Positions 31,612 to 33,164 of a stretch of 33,164 bases of DNA are shown here, one piece after another; the stretch's first letter is position 1; each line of letters opens with the position of its first letter. The notes under the pieces are model-generated. The model saw nothing but the letters and a program-made list of their open reading frames with translations, ran no database searches and was not told the DNA's origin. The DNA lies in the NCBI GenBank assembly GCA_045591095.1, contig JAZNSF010000023.1:1-33164 (forward strand), read 5' to 3'. The position numbers and the translations under genes were made by a program. Origin of the DNA: SIG440 sp045591095 (GTDB taxonomy: Bacteria > Bacillota > Clostridia > Monoglobales > Monoglobaceae).

Positions 31612-31938
31612 TTATGAAAATAATGCTGCTATGAGCGATATCACCCACCAAATCATAACAATGACAGCCGGTGCACATACAATAATCGCTCCTGATATCT
31701 GAAACACTCTAAGCAAAATCTTTTTCATATGTTTGTCTGCCGATGTATAAATGTTATCCTCAATTTTATAAACTGATGATTTTACATCTCTTATGGTTTC
31801 GTCGATTTTGCTTCTCTTTTCGGAGGCAAGGTTGTCAACCTTGCCTTCGATAACATCTAATCTTTTGAGTATTTCATCAAGTGTATCAGATTTCCTTTTG
31901 TGGTTAAGATCCTTGGTTTCTCTGATATCTATACTCAT
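31612..31938 (-). CDS. Small coiled-coil protein with C-terminal membrane segment, mobilization-linked
   Basis: 108 residues: a charged N-terminus, a heptad-like region (about 16-65, LDEILKRLDVIEGKVDNLASEKR...VKSSVYKIEDNI) and a hydrophobic C-terminal stretch (about 76-107, VFQISGAIIVCAPAVIVMIWWV...). It is probably a tail-anchored membrane protein. Its ATG overlaps the stop of the upstream ribbon-helix-helix-like gene by one base (TAATG), so it is coupled to the mobilization genes and may link the relaxosome to the membrane; that role is inferred from position only. Confidence 0.8.
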   Translation of the reverse strand: MSIDIRETKDLNHKRKSDTLDEILKRLDVIEGKVDNLASEKRSKIDETIRDVKSSVYKIEDNIYTSADKHMKKILLRVFQISGAIIVCAPAVIVMIWWVISLIAALFS

Positions 31939-32327
31939 TAGTCATAGCTCCTTTCTTCATTCCATAATTTCACTGACGGAATTTTCTTGGCTTCTTCGAC
32001 TGCGTGTCCATAAACACCGTCTATGTATTCCTGAGACCACTCATATTCATTTGCTAACAACATGAATAATTGTGTTCCCGCTACGATGTCCTTGAACTGC
32101 ATTTTTGCAATTCTGTCACCAAGTCTGTTAATCATTCCTTCAAGAGTTTTTGAAAGTATTTCACCGAAATAACTTTCGTTGTGCTTAAGGTGTAAGTGCA
32201 GTACATAGAACTGAACTGCCTTCTCGTAGAATTCACTCATGGAGCTGCATTCCACAGTTTTCATTAAGCATTCTGCCTCAGCCTGAAGCTTAGGCTCTAT
32301 ACTAAAACTAACTTTTGTTTTAGCCAT
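31938..32327 (-). CDS. Ribbon-helix-helix-like mobilization accessory protein
   Basis: 129 residues from the ATG at 32325-32327, which GGGAGG (plus 32336-32341) supports; a longer frame starting at 32384 lacks a ribosome site. The N-terminus AKTKVSFSIEPKLQAEAECLMKTV has the strand-helix pattern of ribbon-helix-helix DNA-binding proteins, followed by SMSEFYEKAVQFYVLHL, the second helix. It lies between relaxase and membrane protein genes, as relaxosome accessory (MobC-like) proteins do, and likely binds oriT or its own promoter. Family assignment is by pattern. Confidence 0.7.
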   Translation of the reverse strand: MAKTKVSFSIEPKLQAEAECLMKTVECSSMSEFYEKAVQFYVLHLHLKHNESYFGEILSKTLEGMINRLGDRIAKMQFKDIVAGTQLFMLLANEYEWSQEYIDGVYGHAVEEAKKIPSVKLWNEERSYD

Positions 32328-32344
32328 GTTACAAACCTCCCTCG

Positions 32345-32439
32345 TCAAAGCAAACTTCGCTGTTTTCGCAAAGCCTCTTGGCATTGCTCGTTCGCTCCGT
32401 TGCTTTTCCTCTTCACAAAAAATCTATCGATTTTTCGTG
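32345..32439 (-). other. Intergenic segment with hairpins between relaxase and accessory genes
   Basis: Holds CACAAAAAATC (32414-32424) pairing with GATTTTTCGTG (32429-32439), one mismatch, plus a stretch with repeated GAGC/GAACGAGC units near 32388-32400. On the minus strand the hairpin is T-rich and could be a weak terminator; the segment could also hold an oriT or operator. None of these is shown. Confidence 0.35.
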
Positions 32440-32444
32440 AGTTG

Positions 32445-33164
32445 TTATCCCATTTTTATACCTAAAGCTTGCTTTTTCTGTGCCAGCTTTACATATTCTT
32501 TTTTGTCCATACTATATGGTCGCCTGCGAGATTCCTGTCTGTTCTCTTCCTGACATCGGCCTTCAAATACTTTACAGATATTGAAGACTAAATCGCCGAT
32601 GACACTATCTATATTATTACTTTCTACGCTTTTCTCGCTTGCCGCAGAAATGATTTGATTTCGTATCTTATTAAATTCTCTGTTATCGTATAGCTCTGGG
32701 AAATCAATTTCATCTTCCTGATAGTAACCCATAATTCTACCTTGAATGTTACACCATTCTTTGTAGAATGCTGCAACATTCTTATCTTCTGACAGCTTTT
32801 TATATATGCTGTTCACAATCTCTTTCTGTTCCTTTGACAGATACGAATATACTTTTTTACCTTTATAGGTTCGCATTTCGTCTGCCAATTTATTAAAGAG
32901 AGTGTTGATTTCGGTGTTTGGTTTCACACTGAAATCTTTATTCAATTCCCGTATTCTTTCCTTGGATTTCTCAACTAACTTCTCGCGCATTTGAGTTTTT
33001 TCATCATATAGATGATATAACTCGTCTCTGAATATTTCTCTTACCATACAGGATTTCATTTGCTCAATCCCATGTGTAGTTAAAAAACCACCACCCGAAG
33101 CAGAATACACTAGCATGTGTATGTGTGGGTGGTGGTCTTTATTATGGAATGCTGCATACCATCT
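32445..33164 (-). CDS. MobP-type relaxase, C-terminal part (5' end outside window)
   Basis: The frame is open to the right edge, giving 239 C-terminal residues. Just inside the edge it reads HNKDHHPHIHMLVYS, the histidine triad motif (HxH) that binds metal in HUH relaxases, then GFLTTHGIEQMKSCMVREIFRDELYHLY, typical of MobP3-like relaxases of Firmicutes elements, and a long helical C-terminus with basic SRRRPYSMDKKEYVKLAQKK. The relaxase nicks oriT and carries the strand during conjugative transfer. A Met at 33116 is not the true start since the catalytic motif lies upstream of it. Confidence 0.85.
   Translation of the reverse strand, partial: RWYAAFHNKDHHPHIHMLVYSASGGGFLTTHGIEQMKSCMVREIFRDELYHLYDEKTQMREKLVEKSKERIRELNKDFSVKPNTEINTLFNKLADEMRTYKGKKVYSYLSKEQKEIVNSIYKKLSEDKNVAAFYKEWCNIQGRIMGYYQEDEIDFPELYDNREFNKIRNQIISAASEKSVESNNIDSVIGDLVFNICKVFEGRCQEENRQESRRRPYSMDKKEYVKLAQKKQALGIKMG

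Noticed and set aside
32328..32384. N-terminal extension of the ribbon-helix-helix-like gene (start at 32384)
   Set aside because: No ribosome site precedes 32384, whereas GGGAGG is well placed for the ATG at 32325-32327.
1..33164. CRISPR array or toxin-antitoxin system
   Set aside because: I saw no regularly spaced repeat array and no convincing toxin-antitoxin pair anywhere in the window.

Overview
The window looks like a chromosomal segment of a low-GC, Gram-positive anaerobe of the class Clostridia. The support is a YtxC-type sporulation gene, strong AGGAGG ribosome sites, TTGACA-N17-TATAAT promoters, TTG/GTG starts, fermentative L-lactate dehydrogenase, an HPr with both His15 and Ser46, and the DUF512 and TIGR03960/TIGR03936 radical SAM families. 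Species cannot be read from the sequence. Positions 1 to about 29735 are ordinary chromosome. From the 3' end of a tRNA-Ser gene (about 29736) to the right edge lies one end of an integrated mobilizable element.

Layout, left half (mostly + strand): the tail of an ABC exporter; a DMT/EamA exporter diverging from a LysR regulator; an operon of two paired radical SAM-associated proteins, a DUF1538 membrane protein and a tandem PII-like protein; rpsO and pnp; a three-gene polar amino acid ABC transporter whose binding protein appears circularly permuted; a DUF512 radical SAM protein; then a ROK sugar kinase (-) diverging from L-lactate dehydrogenase (+).

Layout, middle (all - strand, 15.4 to 29.3 kb): a Xer-type tyrosine recombinase with a perfect inverted repeat in its leader; a decayed glycoside hydrolase family 3 gene (frameshift plus apparent internal deletion); uvrC, a DUF6873 gene and ytxC in a row; ptsH; then parE-like, parC-like, asnB-like, HAD phosphatase and RluA pseudouridine synthase genes running in one direction. 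The AsnB-like protein lacks the catalytic N-terminal cysteine of its glutaminase domain.

Right end: two tRNA-Ser genes (TGA and GCT) behind a consensus promoter, then an integrative mobilizable element with a large serine recombinase whose reading frame ends inside tRNA-Ser(GCT), a 58-residue overlapping small ORF, a coiled-coil membrane protein, a ribbon-helix-helix-like protein and the C-terminal part of a MobP-type relaxase cut by the window edge.

The best candidates for something new are the permuted substrate-binding protein with a 30-bp operator-like repeat over its promoter, the matched internal duplications in the DUF1538/PII pair, the glutaminase-dead asparagine synthetase, and the tRNA/recombinase junction.
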